Assembly (NCBI RefSeq): GCF_030817655.1
Contig: NZ_JAUSZM010000003.1
Location: 9,052,001-9,116,000, forward strand
DNA: 64,000 bases
Source of the DNA: Streptomyces sp. V4I2
GTDB taxonomy: Bacteria; Actinomycetota; Actinomycetes; Streptomycetales; Streptomycetaceae
Reading direction: 5' to 3'
Positions 1 through 8,328 of the stretch are shown here, piece after piece. Within the stretch, counting starts at the first letter, position 1. Each line of letters opens with the position of its first letter. The position numbers were made by a program, and so were the translations under genes. The notes below the pieces were generated by a model, which saw only the letters and a list, made by a program, of their open reading frames with translations, ran no database searches and was not told the DNA's origin.

Positions 1-107
1 CGCAGCGCGGGGTCGTCGGCAATCGCGTGTGCGACGCGGGCCGCGTAGTTCTCGGCGCCGCCGATGCGCGGCGGGTAGTTGGGCGCGACGACGGCAACAG
101 TGCGCAC
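1..107 (-). CDS. glycosyltransferase family 4, N-terminal fragment (runs off window)
   Basis: Only the first 35 codons are inside the window. The start is a GTG at 107-105, preceded at good spacing by AAGGAG. The visible residues include PPRIGGAENYAARVA, the N-terminal donor-loop signature of GT4 (GT-B fold) glycosyltransferases of exopolysaccharide assembly. The upstream reading frame (108-761) has no stop and enters this gene in frame, so both a fusion protein and an independently initiated protein are possible. The good Shine-Dalgarno sequence argues for independent initiation. It would act on the cytoplasmic face of the membrane, adding a sugar to a lipid-linked precursor. Its acceptor and donor cannot be read from the fragment. 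Confidence 0.7.
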   Translation of the reverse strand, partial: MRTVAVVAPNYPPRIGGAENYAARVAHAIADDPAL

Positions 108-761
108 GGGATGGCTCCTTCTATCGACAGCACGGTCGAAGACCTCGACAGTGCGGTCGCAGTGTTGTTCCCAGCGCACCTCCGGCACCGGACTCGCGGT
201 GAAGGATCCGAGATCAACACCTGGCGGGATTGTTGTGGAACGTCCTGCGAAGAGATCTTGCAGGTCGGCCGCGACGAAGTCCGAGGAGCACACGATCTCC
301 TGTGCACGGCGCGCAGTTCTGGCCAGCACCGTGCGTTCGTACACGGTGCACACTGCGTCGGGCAGTAGGTGGCCCTTGCGTAGGTGGCCGGTGTGGTAGG
401 TCAACACGAACGGCAGGTCGCCGCACGCGCGCGCGGCAGCGTCGGCGAACAGCGGCATGGGCGCGTGGCCGTTGACGAGATCGACCTGTTCTTCGTCAAT
501 GATGCTGCGAAGCCTGCGCTGCCAGTGCAGGCCGACAGAAGTGTGTGACACCATCCAGGGCGCCGCGATGCGGTAAACCGTAATGCCGTCGGGGCGTTCG
601 TACCGGCCGGGCTTCGTGCCGCGGGTCGCGGTCGTCGCGATTACGACTCGGTATCCGTGCCGGGAATGCAGCAGCCGTGCGAGATGCCACACATACCTCT
701 CCGGACTACCGAGATCGGGAGAGAAGTACGCTGAGGCGAGCAGGACCGTACGCGTTCTCAT
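108..761 (-). pseudogene. glycosyltransferase family 4 with the C-terminal domain missing, in frame with the next gene
   Basis: The ATG at 761-759 follows a GGAGGT-like site. Residues 1-186 look like a normal GT4 N-terminal domain: AYFSPDLGSPERYVWHLA near the start (GG.E loop in variant form GSPE) and IPPGVDLGSF at about 178-187, the usual domain linker. Only about 10 residues later comes WEQHCDRTVEVFDRAV (197-212), which resembles the extreme C-terminus of GT4 enzymes. The donor-binding Rossmann domain, normally about 150 residues with the EX7E motif, is absent. No stop precedes the GTG of the next glycosyltransferase (219 codons downstream, same frame). I read this as an in-frame internal deletion. 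An inactive or repurposed short protein, or an assembly error, is also possible. Confidence 0.6.
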
Positions 762-826
762 GAGGTACCTCCGGGATTGACCCGAACCGATAGGCTCGGG
801 GCGCGACGAGTGGGTCGACGACGGTC

Positions 827-2122
827 TCAGTGGTGGCCTTCCTGGTCTGAAACGAGTGATTCCGCCGGGGTTGGAGCTGGGTGGCTGCAGGGCCTGGTCA
901 GCGCCGCTATGCCGTAGATGCCAGCCGCGAGGTTGCCGATACACCAGGCCCAGCCGATCCAGACAAGTCCACGTGACGCCCACACTGCGGTGAGGCCGAT
1001 GGTCACGGTGGCGAGGATGATGTGGCTCAGCACGAGGTGTGTCAAGCATCGGACCACCTTGAGCGCGAAGCTTGCCAAGCTGTTCAATGCTGAGGTGAGG
1101 GCGCCGAGCACCAACACGATGAGCAGGGTCCGGGCATGGGTTGCGTAGCTGTCTCCGAATATCTGAAGCAGGAAGCCACTGGCTGCGATGACGGCGACAG
1201 ATGCAGGGAGTTGTATAGCAGCCACGATGATTGCCGAGCGTCGTAGGAGCTCGGCGAAGCGTGACTCCTCGTGGGAGACTTCGGCGAACACCGCCTCACC
1301 GACTTGGTGCGACAGCGAATTGAGCAGGCTTGCGATCTGGAATGCCACATAGTAATAGCCGGCTGCGGCCGCACCTAGCTGCTGCAGCGTGATTAGCGGA
1401 ATCACCGTGATTGGCATGAGGGCGAGCGCCATTGAGATATAGCTCGCAGCGGAGAATCTGACCTGCTCGACGAGCGGTGTGCGGACCAGGCGGACATCGA
1501 AACGGAAGCCGAGTCTCCGTCGCATGAAGAACAGCGACGCGAGAACGGCAGCCAAGTAGCCGCCCCCGGACGCCCCTACGATGCCGAACGAGCCCAGGCC
1601 GAGCAGGGCAAGAGGCAGCACAAGTTTTGTCAGCCCTTGGATGCCGCCGTCGACCACCATGTTGTATTTCGGTACGCGTTCGCCGATGAAGACGGCGTCG
1701 GTGAGCAGGTTGACCGCGGCGAACACGCAGAACGCGACGAACACCACCGACAACAGCAGATTGGAGCGGACGAACAACAACTTCGGTCCGTACCAGGGCA
1801 GACCGAAAAGGTAGGCGGACGCAATGAGGCACGAGGCGACCGCGCCCAGGGCGATCGCCTGCGTGACCTGAGCGTTGCGGGAACGCTTGGGGGCGGGGAA
1901 CCGGATAAGTGTGCTGTTCAGCCCGAACAGGCTGAAGTACGCGATCAGCGATGAGGCCGATATGAGTGTCGTCGCTACCCCCACTTGCGTCGGCGTGTAG
2001 AGCCGGGCAACTGCGATCCAGAACACGAAGCCGAGCAGGGAAGTGATCGTCGACGACGCGATGAGGAAAAAGGAGTTGCGTATCAGTTGGTCTTGACGCC
2101 ACGGGCGCCAGGTGTCAACCAC
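827..2122 (-). CDS. polysaccharide flippase (Wzx/MATE-like)
   Basis: This is a 431-residue, very hydrophobic protein with about 12 membrane segments, from IRNSFFLIASSTITSLLGFVFW near the start to a last helix near 415. The pattern fits the polysaccharide-biosynthesis (Wzx/RfbX) branch of the MOP flippases, which move lipid-linked sugar units across the cytoplasmic membrane. A longer ATG frame exists, but the GTG at 2122-2120 is preferred: GGGAGGT lies about 9 nt upstream and the start overlaps the TGA of the small ORF at 2115-2246. The hydrophilic extra N-terminus of the longer frame has the composition of a shadow frame. It sits in a minus-strand operon with glycosyltransferases, which supports export of a repeat unit or glycolipid. 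Confidence 0.8.
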   Translation of the reverse strand: MVDTWRPWRQDQLIRNSFFLIASSTITSLLGFVFWIAVARLYTPTQVGVATTLISASSLIAYFSLFGLNSTLIRFPAPKRSRNAQVTQAIALGAVASCLIASAYLFGLPWYGPKLLFVRSNLLLSVVFVAFCVFAAVNLLTDAVFIGERVPKYNMVVDGGIQGLTKLVLPLALLGLGSFGIVGASGGGYLAAVLASLFFMRRRLGFRFDVRLVRTPLVEQVRFSAASYISMALALMPITVIPLITLQQLGAAAAGYYYVAFQIASLLNSLSHQVGEAVFAEVSHEESRFAELLRRSAIIVAAIQLPASVAVIAASGFLLQIFGDSYATHARTLLIVLVLGALTSALNSLASFALKVVRCLTHLVLSHIILATVTIGLTAVWASRGLVWIGWAWCIGNLAAGIYGIAALTRPCSHPAPTPAESLVSDQEGHH

Positions 2123-2246
2123 GGTGCTGCACCTCCCGCACCGCGGGGATGACGTCTCCGTAGGGCCGGAGGAGTGCCGGGGCGTGCTCGTCCCAGGCGA
2201 AGCTGTTTGCGGCATACCGCATGGGGCGTCTGGTCCATCTCGTCAT
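2115..2246 (-). pseudogene. 43-codon vestigial ORF, possible GT4 remnant
   Basis: The ATG at 2246-2244 overlaps the stop of the 778-residue membrane protein (ATGA), and its TGA overlaps the GTG of the flippase, so it keeps operon coupling at both ends. After a short basic start comes FAWDEHAPALLRPYGDVI, which resembles the extreme C-terminus of GT4 glycosyltransferases (pattern WxxxAxxLLxxYxxVL). The simplest reading is a glycosyltransferase gene from which nearly everything between the first and last codons was lost in frame. A genuine small coupling peptide cannot be excluded. The family assignment rests on about 18 residues and is weak. Confidence 0.4.
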
Positions 2247-4579
2247 CGGTAGACCTCCGCTCCATCGCTGCTGTAGAGCTTGTTCTTCGTGGCGTCAAGG
2301 AATCCCGTGGGATAGCGATAAGTCAGAAGATCGCCGTGGTAAAAGATGGTTGCTTCACCTTTACGCGCTGTCGTCGAGCCCAGAAAGACGTAAGATTGCT
2401 TTCTGACGAGCGTGGGGTAGATGTCATTTGCCCCACGTGCATGGATGAGCTTCTGTGAATTGGTGAAGGTGTAGCGGTCGGTCTGAACCTCCGATTGAAT
2501 GTTCGCGGCGGCCTCCTCTTCGGGTGTGCGGTTTTTCAGCCAAGTGATCGCCGTGCGCTCTTCGGGGTGAGAATAGTAAGTGTCAAAGTATCGGCCGGCG
2601 TTGTTCAGAAGTAGCTGTGGCTGATTTCCTCCCACCAGTGTTGAGGTCACACCGGTGAAGCAGAGAAAGAGCAGAATAGTCAGCGCGCAGGCAAGCCGTG
2701 CTGACAGCCGCCGCCCGGCCCATCTGCAGGTCCACAGCATGCCTGCTGTGACAAATGGCGCGGAGACGAAAAGTCCTTGCTGAAAACCCCGTAGTATGCC
2801 GTAGTCAACCGACAGTTGCGGCAGGACGAGGAACGATCCGATGACGGCGATCGTTCCGAAGGTCAGCGTCACCTGGTCACGTGTGGCGTGGAAAGCCTTT
2901 CTTTTCCCCCACATGGTCGTTGCGACACCGAGGAGCAGAAAGAGCTGCAACAGTCGTGCGAGGGAGTTATGGAAGAAGCCGTCGACGGTCTTCACATCGA
3001 CGCCGTGCTGCTGAAGCGTGCGGCCGAGCGGTGTGAGCGGAAGGAAGTGCTTCTCTGCGGCCGGGACGGAATAGTTGTTGACCACGCTGATTGGCACGTA
3101 TTCACCAGCCGCCCTCGCCGGAGCTGTCTGGTGCACTGTATCGGCGCGGTAATCATGCAACCGTTGCTCTTGGCTGACTCGCGCTTCACCGAACAGGGTG
3201 TACGACACATCGGTCGACCAGTTCCGGGGCCCTCCGCCCACCAGCCCTTTCACGCTCGAAACGACTGTGCTGCGCAACTGCCCAGTCGTATGCGTCGCGG
3301 GACTTACCCACACCACCACTGCGGCTGCCGTCGCAGCGACAATCCACCAGGTCACGAAGGCTCGTGGCGCAGCAGTGGATCGAGTCCTGCGCCGCAAGCC
3401 CGAGAGCAGGCGCCAGAGGAGGTCCATGCAGAATGCCGCGCCGAGGACCGCCACGAGGACGTACATCGTTGCGTAATGCGCGAGCGCGATACCCGTGGTC
3501 AACGCAAGGAACATGATCCGCCGGTTCTTCAGCGGGCGACCGGTGTCGGTCAGCACAAGCATCGCGCACCCGAGGAGGACGAAGGCGATCTCCTGGCGGC
3601 TCAGGAACATCATGTCTGTAAAGAAGGTGGGGAACGTCATGAAGATGACGGCCGACAAGAGTGCGACGAGCTGAGGAGCTACGTTGCGTACCGAGCGGTA
3701 GACGAGCACGGGCGCGAGCGCGAAGAGCAGGGGCAGCACGACCTTGAAGACGTAAATGCCGGGGATGCCGGCCAGCCGCACCAATGACGTCGGCAGCAGA
3801 TTGATACTCAGGCAGGCGTTGTACGGATCGCGGAAGGCGGCGATGTTCCAGCGGTCGGCGTTCGCTGTCAGCTGGAAGACCTCGAACTCCCGCTGGATGT
3901 CGTGACCTGTGATGTACCAGCCGCGAAGCGACGTGAGGAACAGCAGCGCCGCGGCGGCGAAGAACAGACCCAGCCCCAGAACGGATTCCGAGTAACGCCG
4001 ACGCCTCCCCATCAGGAGCGCAAGAAGCGCGGCGATGCTGATGAGCGCGGCGATGCTGATCTGAGAGCCCAGTTGGTTGTTGAGCCGGATCGGCCCCGCG
4101 ACCGACAGCGCCAGCGTTACGGCGCCGAGGGATATGACGGTGCCAAGGCCCGGAGGCAGGGGGCGGGTACGTACCTTGAGCCACCACGCGGCGCCGACCA
4201 CACCTCCGGGGGCAGGTCCCGCCACGACAGCGAGGATCAGGACGGTCAGCGCCGAGGCGACAGTCAGTGGCGTGCGAGCCAGCGGGTGCGTCACGCCGAC
4301 GAGTGGCAGGGCGGAGTTCACAACGAGTGCGACGACGATGTCGCCGAGGACGCTCAGGCCGACGGCGAGCAGCACGGCGCCGTCTCGGGTCGACACGACG
4401 CGGGCCGCAACGGTGTACCACAGCACCGTTGTGGCGCCCAGGAGAAGCCACAGACCGGAAAGGGCGAGCAGCACACCGGGTGCTTCCGGCAGGAACTCGA
4501 CGAGAGTGGCGAGCGCGGTGGCGCCGAGGACGGCGCGCCGCCCGGCCAGGCGTCCCGCCAGCGTTGAGGCCGCGGTCAT
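2243..4579 (-). CDS. large multi-pass membrane protein of a polysaccharide cluster (DUF2206-like)
   Basis: A 778-residue protein. The ATG at 4579-4577 is chosen because GGAGGT precedes it and because the 82 extra residues of the longer frame are Ser/Arg/Pro-rich shadow sequence. The first ~470 residues hold a dozen or more membrane helices, with a polar loop carrying GHDIQREFEVFQLTANADRW. After a short soluble stretch come a few more helices near 600-670 and a soluble C-terminal ~100 residues rich in Tyr and Thr. The layout resembles DUF2206-type proteins of surface-polysaccharide loci, which are structurally like membrane glycosyltransferases or polymerases but have no assigned reaction. It overlaps the 10-codon ORF upstream (ATGA) and the 43-codon ORF downstream (ATGA). 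Confidence 0.7.
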   Translation of the reverse strand: MTAASTLAGRLAGRRAVLGATALATLVEFLPEAPGVLLALSGLWLLLGATTVLWYTVAARVVSTRDGAVLLAVGLSVLGDIVVALVVNSALPLVGVTHPLARTPLTVASALTVLILAVVAGPAPGGVVGAAWWLKVRTRPLPPGLGTVISLGAVTLALSVAGPIRLNNQLGSQISIAALISIAALLALLMGRRRRYSESVLGLGLFFAAAALLFLTSLRGWYITGHDIQREFEVFQLTANADRWNIAAFRDPYNACLSINLLPTSLVRLAGIPGIYVFKVVLPLLFALAPVLVYRSVRNVAPQLVALLSAVIFMTFPTFFTDMMFLSRQEIAFVLLGCAMLVLTDTGRPLKNRRIMFLALTTGIALAHYATMYVLVAVLGAAFCMDLLWRLLSGLRRRTRSTAAPRAFVTWWIVAATAAAVVVWVSPATHTTGQLRSTVVSSVKGLVGGGPRNWSTDVSYTLFGEARVSQEQRLHDYRADTVHQTAPARAAGEYVPISVVNNYSVPAAEKHFLPLTPLGRTLQQHGVDVKTVDGFFHNSLARLLQLFLLLGVATTMWGKRKAFHATRDQVTLTFGTIAVIGSFLVLPQLSVDYGILRGFQQGLFVSAPFVTAGMLWTCRWAGRRLSARLACALTILLFLCFTGVTSTLVGGNQPQLLLNNAGRYFDTYYSHPEERTAITWLKNRTPEEEAAANIQSEVQTDRYTFTNSQKLIHARGANDIYPTLVRKQSYVFLGSTTARKGEATIFYHGDLLTYRYPTGFLDATKNKLYSSDGAEVYR

Positions 4580-4608
4580 GGGAGGACCTCCGCGTCGGCG
4601 TTGCTCAT
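4576..4608 (-). pseudogene. 10-codon mini-ORF keeping coupling at both ends
   Basis: The peptide MSNADAEVLP is encoded between the stop of the truncated deacetylase (ATGA at 4608-4605) and the start of the large membrane protein (ATGA at 4579-4576). On its own it would be dismissed as chance. Its two exact start/stop overlaps and its position among other gutted genes make it a candidate remnant of a deleted gene, or a leader that couples translation. It also contains the GGAGGT ribosome binding site of the next gene. Confidence 0.25.
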
Positions 4609-4856
4609 GGGACCGGAACCTCGAAGAGGGAGCGATCGGGGACACATTCGACGTCGGGACGACCGGTGCCGACGCGCATCTCCTCGGCCGGGGCGAACTC
4701 CCGGTTGCGTGAAGCGATGTAGAACGTTCCGGCGATGCAGTACTTGTCGAGCGAAGCGACGAGACAGGCGTCGATCCGGTGCCCGTCGTCCCAACTCGTC
4801 GTGACGACGACACGGGTGTGTCCACGGGGACTTACAGATGTCCGTATGGCGGTCAT
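4605..4856 (-). pseudogene. truncated polysaccharide deacetylase (NodB-like)
   Basis: An 83-codon frame whose ATG overlaps the stop of the upstream gene (ATGA at 4856-4853). Residues 22-53 (VVTTSWDDGHRIDACLVASL, then DKYCIAGTFYIA) match the first strand, catalytic/metal Asp-Asp motif and GTFY strand of the NodB domain of carbohydrate esterase family 4. A complete domain needs about 200 residues, with a downstream HxxxH metal motif and a catalytic His. Here the frame reaches NREFAPAEEM, then about 25 residues that do not match NodB, and stops. The protein cannot be an active deacetylase. An in-frame internal deletion fits, as in the neighbouring genes. Confidence 0.65.
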
Positions 4857-5461
4857 GGCGCGCCCCCGGGAGTTGGAGAGCCGCGAGCGCTCAGTCGAAA
4901 GTGCAGTGTCTGGCGATGGTCGAGCAGCGCGACGTGAACGACGGCGGAGTCACTGCTCAGCGGGAGACGTGCAACAACGGGTGTCGGCACACCGGGCCGT
5001 GGGGCGAGATTGGTCACCGTCGAGGCTGTGAAGCGGCCGTCGGACGTGGCCAGCCGCACCTGGATCCGGTACGTCCGGCTACCGGATCCGTGGTCGACGA
5101 GCGAGACCGGGACGACGGCGACGTCGTGCTCAACGGTCGGCAGACGTGTGAAGTACAGCTCGGTGTACCGGGTCGGCATCTGCGTGAACGACTGGCGTAG
5201 CTCCCGCCGTACGGCTGGAGTGAGCACAGCCACTACGGCGACGATCACGACGAGGATCAGCAGCGCGGCAGCCGTGCGGCCGCCGATCGGAGTACGAATA
5301 CGCCGATGCCTGCGACCCAACGTCTCCTGGCGACCCTCATGCTCAGCCGGAGCCGGGAACTCGTCTGCATCCCCCGCGTCGCCGTCAACCAGTCCTTCGA
5401 CGGTCCGCGCGCGCTCAACGGGAGGCAGCGTGCAGTCATCAGTGTGTCTTGACAACGTCAT
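4853..5461 (-). CDS. single-pass membrane protein of the polysaccharide cluster, function unknown
   Basis: 202 residues. An acidic cytoplasmic N-terminus of about 65 residues is followed by one transmembrane helix (AAALLILVVIVAVVAVL, about 65-81) and an external region of about 120 residues rich in beta-forming Val/Thr (for example TYRIQVRLATSDGRF). The topology resembles DUF1616-like or other beta-sandwich proteins that accompany DUF2206-type membrane proteins, but I do not recognise a family with confidence. Its start overlaps the GT2 stop (ATGA) and its stop overlaps the deacetylase start, so it is in the middle of the operon. A role in organising or anchoring the export machinery is a guess. 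Confidence 0.6.
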   Translation of the reverse strand: MTLSRHTDDCTLPPVERARTVEGLVDGDAGDADEFPAPAEHEGRQETLGRRHRRIRTPIGGRTAAALLILVVIVAVVAVLTPAVRRELRQSFTQMPTRYTELYFTRLPTVEHDVAVVPVSLVDHGSGSRTYRIQVRLATSDGRFTASTVTNLAPRPGVPTPVVARLPLSSDSAVVHVALLDHRQTLHFRLSARGSPTPGGAP

Positions 5462-6225
5462 CGGGTGGCCCCCGAACGACTTGCGTGCGGCGCGGTGGTG
5501 CCTTCCGCGAGGCCAACTTCCGTCGGCAGCTGTTGTGGTCTTGTCTTGCGGAGGCGGTGCTCAAAGAGCTGGAGAAGATTGGCCATGCCATCGTGTATGG
5601 CGTGCAGTTTCACCTCGCCGCCGCGCTTTCGGTACTCGATCGGCACCTCGATGTACCGGTAACCCGCAAGCGTCGCAGCATTCTTGAGCTCCTGCGAGAA
5701 CGCCATGCCCGTCGAACGAATGTCGAGACTTTGCCAGACGTGGCGGTGCAGGACCCACATGCCTGACTGCGAGTCACGAAGTCCGTTGTGAAAAAGCGTG
5801 CGGCTCACCGCACTGAGTGCATGGTTGCCGAACGAGTTCAGCGCCTGCATTGCATCTTTGTTGTCACGACTGAGCCGGTTCGTTGTGAGGAACTCAACGT
5901 TCCGGTCAACCAGTATCCGCAGCAGATACGGCAGAATGTCGAACGGGTATGTGCAATCGGCGTCGCCAGTGGCGATCACATCGCCGGTGGCTGCCGCAAA
6001 ACCGGCATGGTAGGCGTTGCCATAGCCGCGCTCAGGCTGCAGGACTACACGGGCGCCAAGGGAACGGGCGACGTCCCCGGTGCCGTCAGTCGAGGCATTG
6101 TCGACGACGAGCACCTCAGTCTCCCAGCCGGCTGACTCAAGCTTGGTCACCGGGATTGTCGCCATGACGGGAGGCAGGTTCAAAGCCTCGTTGAACGCAG
6201 GTATGACAATCGACAGGATGCGCAT
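5458..6225 (-). CDS. glycosyltransferase family 2 (dolichyl-phosphate mannosyltransferase-like)
   Basis: 255 residues with the GT-A fold sequence of the DPM1-like branch: SIVIPAFNEALNLPPV at the N-terminus, VLVVDNASTDGT (nucleotide-binding Asp), QPERGYGNAYHAGF and ATGDVIATGDADCTYPFD, whose DAD is the DxD-type metal motif. There are no membrane helices, so it probably transfers a sugar from a nucleotide to a polyprenyl phosphate or a lipid-linked acceptor at the inner membrane face. It is the first gene of the minus-strand polysaccharide operon. A palindromic site (6444-6456) lies about 220 nt upstream and is shared with the sugar-nucleotide genes. Confidence 0.85.
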   Translation of the reverse strand: MRILSIVIPAFNEALNLPPVMATIPVTKLESAGWETEVLVVDNASTDGTGDVARSLGARVVLQPERGYGNAYHAGFAAATGDVIATGDADCTYPFDILPYLLRILVDRNVEFLTTNRLSRDNKDAMQALNSFGNHALSAVSRTLFHNGLRDSQSGMWVLHRHVWQSLDIRSTGMAFSQELKNAATLAGYRYIEVPIEYRKRGGEVKLHAIHDGMANLLQLFEHRLRKTRPQQLPTEVGLAEGTTAPHASRSGATR

Positions 6226-6443
6226 GGAATGCCTCTGTTTTGATGAACGGCACGGTGCGTGATCGCCTGGATCGGATGCCGAGGAAGATCGTGGGTGAGC
6301 TTCCGGATGGCGACGGCCTTGGCTTCCGAGCGGGCGCGCCCGGTGCAGATGTCGACCGATGAGGGTGCATCCCGTGCGCGGTACTGGGTCGGAACGCCGA
6401 GTCGACTAACACGTAAGCGTCTGACGTACACCTATAGCGTATG

Positions 6444-6456
6444 TTTACGACGTAAA
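6444..6456. promoter_or_regulatory. palindromic operator candidate, copy 1
   Basis: TTTACGACGTAAA is a perfect 13-bp palindrome around a central A. It lies in AT-rich sequence upstream of the GT2 gene. Two related copies lie at 6883-6895 and 14385-14409. Confidence 0.55.
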
Positions 6457-6877
6457 TCCCACTGTGCAGGTTGGAGTGCCGGTAGTCAAGTTCCGATATG
6501 TCCGGAAGGTCGGTCGGCCTACGGGCTGGGGCGGATGGGGGCATCGAACTCGTGAGCAGTCGCGTTCGCACTCGACGCGCCGCGTGCAGTCGGGTGAGGG
6601 ATGAGGTTGCCCGCTCGACCTGGTCGAAGTCGGTCCAGGGGTTTGTGCCTCCGGGGGTTCGGCCGGTATGTGGTACGTGACCTGCCGGTCGATGGTCATT
6701 CGGGTAGGGCGGTCGAGTTCCGGGGCAAAGCCGGTCGAGGTTTTTAAGGATTTCGCTTGTCCGGATCAACTCGCCGTCTTCTTTGGGGAGTTGCTTGGTC
6801 TCCTCTGCATGCTCGGCGCCCCGGGCGACCGATCATTGCGTTGTCGGATTGACTCACGCCGCATGCCGGGCGACGAT

Positions 6878-6900
6878 GTACGTATACGACGTAAATATAC
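6878..6900. promoter_or_regulatory. palindromic operator candidate, copy 2
   Basis: The core TATACGACGTAAA (6883-6895) differs by one base from copy 1. Outer GTA and TAC arms extend the imperfect symmetry to 23 bp. It is centred about 97 nt upstream of the ugd start, where a repressor or activator could act on the sugar-nucleotide operon. Confidence 0.55.
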
Positions 6901-6985
6901 GAAACCGGCGAAGGCTCCCGTCGCCGACGCGATTGCCCCTGTGACGTACCTCATCACCACGCCGACAACAGAGAGCGAGGCCACC

Positions 6986-8311
6986 ATGCGCCTCACAGTC
7001 ATCGGCACCGGCTACGTAGGAGCCGTCCACGCCGCCTGCATGGCACACATCGGGCACGAGGTCCTCGGCGTCGACGTCGACGCGGAACGGATCGCTGCTC
7101 TCACCAGCGGGAGGCCCCCGTTCTTCGAGCCCGGGCTGTCCGAGATGCTCAGGAAGGCGGTGGACGCGGGCAGGCTGCGCTTCACCACGTCGCCGGTCGA
7201 GGCCGCATGGTTCGGCGACACCCACTTCATCTGTGTCGGCACCCCGCAGCACGACGGCTCGGGCGTCGCCGATCTGCGCCACGTGGAGGCCGCCGTGGAC
7301 GGCCTGGCGCCGTATCTGCACGACAGCGGGTACGAGCGGGTCCTGGTGGTCGGCAAGTCCACGGTGCCGGTCGGTACGGCGGACCGGCTGGCCCGGCGAC
7401 TCAACGCAGCCGCCCCGGGCGCCGAAGTCGCCTGGAACCCCGAATTCCTGCGTGAGGGGTGTGCGGTCCAGGACACCTTGCGACCGGAGCGCATCGTGGT
7501 GGGCACGCGTTCGGAGCACGCCGAGGCGCGGATGAGGACGCTCTACGCACCTCTGCTGGATGCCGGGACTCCCTTCATAGGTACCGACCCGTCCACCGCC
7601 GAGCTGGTCAAGGTGGCATCGAACTCCTTCCTCGCCACCAAGATCTCTTTCATCAACGCCATGGCCGAGATCTGTGACGCCACGGGAGGCGATGTGCTCA
7701 CGCTGGCCGAGGCGATGGGCCGGGACTCCCGCATCGGGCCGCGTTTCCTGGCCCCCGGCCTCGGCTTCGGCGGCAGCTGCCTGCCCAAGGACATCCGGGC
7801 CTTCACCGCCCGTGCCGAGGAACTCGGTCTGGGCGACTCCGTGGCCTTCCTGCGGCAGGTCGACGACATCAACACGCGGCAGCGCCGACGCATCGTCGAC
7901 ATGGCGGAGCGGCTCGTCGGCGATAACTTCGCCGAGCGCAACGTCGCCGTGCTGGGAGCCGCCTTCAAGCCCCGCAGTGACGACGTCCGGGACTCGCCGG
8001 CGCTCGCGGTCGCGGACGAGGTCCGCCGCCGCGGAGCCCGGGTCCGCGTGCACGATCCCGAAGCCGTCGACAACGCCCGGGCCGCGTACCCCGCGCTGCA
8101 GTACGCCCTGAACGTGGCCAAGGCGTGCGAGCGTGCCGACGTCGTCCTGCACCTGACGGAATGGCCCCAGTACCGGGAACTCGACCCCGCCGTCCTCGCC
8201 ACGGTGGTGCGCACCCCGGCCATCGTCGACGCGCGCAACGCCCTCGACCCGGTGGCCTGGTGTGCCGCGGGGTGGACGCTGTGTGCGCCGGGGCGACCGC
8301 GCCTCGGCTGA
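6986..8311 (+). CDS. ugd: UDP-glucose 6-dehydrogenase
   Basis: It oxidises UDP-glucose to UDP-glucuronate with two NAD+. The protein has 441 residues, the normal length. It begins MRLTVIGTGYVGAVHAAC (Rossmann GxGxxG) and carries NPEFLREG, the central dimerisation helix region and GFGGSCLPKDIRAF, whose Cys at about residue 265 is the catalytic nucleophile. The ATG at 6986 is chosen because the dinucleotide-binding motif starts there and GAGCGAGG precedes it. The much longer upstream frame has no homology. It is the first gene of a plus-strand cassette, and its product is the substrate of the decarboxylase-type enzyme encoded next. Confidence 0.93.
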   Translation: MRLTVIGTGYVGAVHAACMAHIGHEVLGVDVDAERIAALTSGRPPFFEPGLSEMLRKAVDAGRLRFTTSPVEAAWFGDTHFICVGTPQHDGSGVADLRHVEAAVDGLAPYLHDSGYERVLVVGKSTVPVGTADRLARRLNAAAPGAEVAWNPEFLREGCAVQDTLRPERIVVGTRSEHAEARMRTLYAPLLDAGTPFIGTDPSTAELVKVASNSFLATKISFINAMAEICDATGGDVLTLAEAMGRDSRIGPRFLAPGLGFGGSCLPKDIRAFTARAEELGLGDSVAFLRQVDDINTRQRRRIVDMAERLVGDNFAERNVAVLGAAFKPRSDDVRDSPALAVADEVRRRGARVRVHDPEAVDNARAAYPALQYALNVAKACERADVVLHLTEWPQYRELDPAVLATVVRTPAIVDARNALDPVAWCAAGWTLCAPGRPRLG

Positions 8312-8328
8312 CCGGCAGGAGAAAGATC

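Larger units (their letters stand above)
6226..6985. other. 760-bp divergent intergenic region, no supported gene
   Basis: This region lies between the GT2 gene (minus) and ugd (plus). The frames crossing it, including an N-terminal extension of ugd from 6668, lack codon bias and recognisable motifs, so I assign no gene. It contains two copies of a TACGACGTA-centred palindrome (6444-6456 and 6883-6895) and several further ACGTA half sites around 6411-6430. An AT-richer stretch near 6740-6760 could hold a promoter. Divergent control of glycan assembly and precursor supply is the likely role. Confidence 0.6.

Noticed and set aside
6854..8152. 432-codon minus-strand ORF opposite ugd
   Set aside because: Antisense shadow of a strongly GC3-biased gene. 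No motif, and ugd is unambiguous.
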